From Candidatus Poseidoniaceae archaeon (GTDB lineage Archaea > Thermoplasmatota > Poseidoniia > Poseidoniales > Poseidoniaceae), in contig JAQXFJ010000348.1 of the NCBI GenBank assembly GCA_029250385.1, forward strand, positions 1-6,425: a DNA stretch of 6,425 bases. The letters are read 5' to 3'. This document shows positions 5,973 through 6,425 of the stretch, piece by piece. Made by a program: the position numbers and the translations under genes. Each line of letters starts with the position of its first letter. The first letter of the stretch is position 1. Under the pieces are notes generated by a model. The model was given only the letters and a program-made list of their open reading frames with translations. It was not told the origin of the DNA and did not search any database.

Positions 5973-6425
5973 ATGGCCGAAAGCCCAGTTAGTCTTCACC
6001 AAGGTGGCGGCACCCTTGCCCAAGTGGTGTTGGCCAGTGCTCCTGAAGGAATGCTCATCGCACCTGTATGGAAGCGTATTGCTGGCTTTATGCTAGATGT
6101 ATTGTTGATATCTATCGTATTGACATTTCTTACTGGAGGGCAACTAACGCTAAACCTACTTAACTTTGAATTGGTCAAAGGTGGTGCCCAGTACATCATA
6201 TTTTTTTCCTCCAACTGGGTTATTTTACTAACATCTCACTGGCTGTATTGGAAATATACTGGCCGAGCTTACGGTCGCTCCCTAGGTCAAAGAGCATTCA
6301 GAATTGCGATTGTCCATGATGATGGTACCGCACTTGAAAAACATCACTGGAGTCCAAGAGCGGTGTCTAAATTAGTCTATTTGTTACCAATAATTGGCCC
6401 CCTATGGTTTGGCATGAGGGATGCC
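5973..6425 (+). CDS. RDD-family integral membrane protein, C-terminus beyond the window
   Basis: The frame is open from the ATG at 5973 through the right edge, giving 151 residues. After a polar N-terminus of about 30 residues, V-W-K-R-I-A-G-F-M-L-D (32-42) contains the Arg and Asp at the start of the first helix that give the RDD family its name. Hydrophobic stretches at about 38-54, 73-94 and 128-147 are the expected membrane helices. The conserved G-R-S-L-G-Q-R-A-F-R-I (101-111) and the D-D-G-T loop (116-119) after helix 2 match the family's G-x-S-x-G-K/Q-x-x-x-x-x-x-V pattern. RDD proteins are small membrane proteins of mostly unknown role, some linked to ion transport in bacteria. What follows residue 151 is unseen; a short cytoplasmic tail or an added domain are both possible. 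It lies 37 bases after the helicase on the same strand, with no obvious functional connection. Confidence 0.85.
   Translation, partial: MAESPVSLHQGGGTLAQVVLASAPEGMLIAPVWKRIAGFMLDVLLISIVLTFLTGGQLTLNLLNFELVKGGAQYIIFFSSNWVILLTSHWLYWKYTGRAYGRSLGQRAFRIAIVHDDGTALEKHHWSPRAVSKLVYLLPIIGPLWFGMRDA

Noticed and set aside
5996..6214. A 72-codon open frame on the minus strand
   Set aside because: It is opposite the RDD gene, whose membrane pattern and conserved Arg/Asp residues identify the true strand.

Overview
The window looks like core chromosome from a small-genome, moderately AT-rich archaeon. A planktonic Thermoplasmata relative (Marine Group II/III, Poseidoniia-like) is my best guess. This rests on a UPF1/SMUBP2-type helicase, a zinc-ribbon protein with a long acidic disordered region, very tight gene packing, and A/T-rich TATA-like boxes in the few gaps. 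The lineage is an inference from gene style and would need a homology search. I see no mobile element, CRISPR array, tRNA or rRNA.

Layout. Two gene sets diverge from a short spacer at about 3815-3919 that carries a nearly symmetrical TATA-like box. Leftward (minus strand), in order of transcription: a zinc-ribbon/low-complexity/helical-domain protein (2654-3814), a GNAT N-acetyltransferase (2069-2647), a NodB-type deacetylase (1269-2072, TTG start overlapping the acetyltransferase stop), the biotin ECF transporter subunit BioY (633-1244), and, after an 83-base gap with a perfect 7-bp inverted repeat, an SPFH/prohibitin-like membrane protein (549 down to the left edge, incomplete). Rightward (plus strand): a UPF1/SMUBP2-like superfamily 1 helicase (3920-5935), then an RDD-family membrane protein (5973 to the right edge, incomplete).

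How the genes may work together. The first four leftward genes are separated by 6, -4 and 24 bases and are probably one transcript. The acetyltransferase and deacetylase are translationally coupled and could act on the same class of amino-sugar or amine substrate, but nothing in the sequence names it. BioY has no ATPase or EcfT partner in view, so it would rely on components encoded elsewhere. The SPFH gene probably has its own promoter. The helicase and RDD genes lie 37 bases apart and may be co-transcribed, with no evident functional link.

No clearly new system stands out. The most unusual items are the zinc-ribbon protein with four VPEIP-type repeats, the acetyltransferase with an eroded CoA-binding loop coupled to a deacetylase, and the inverted repeat upstream of the SPFH gene.
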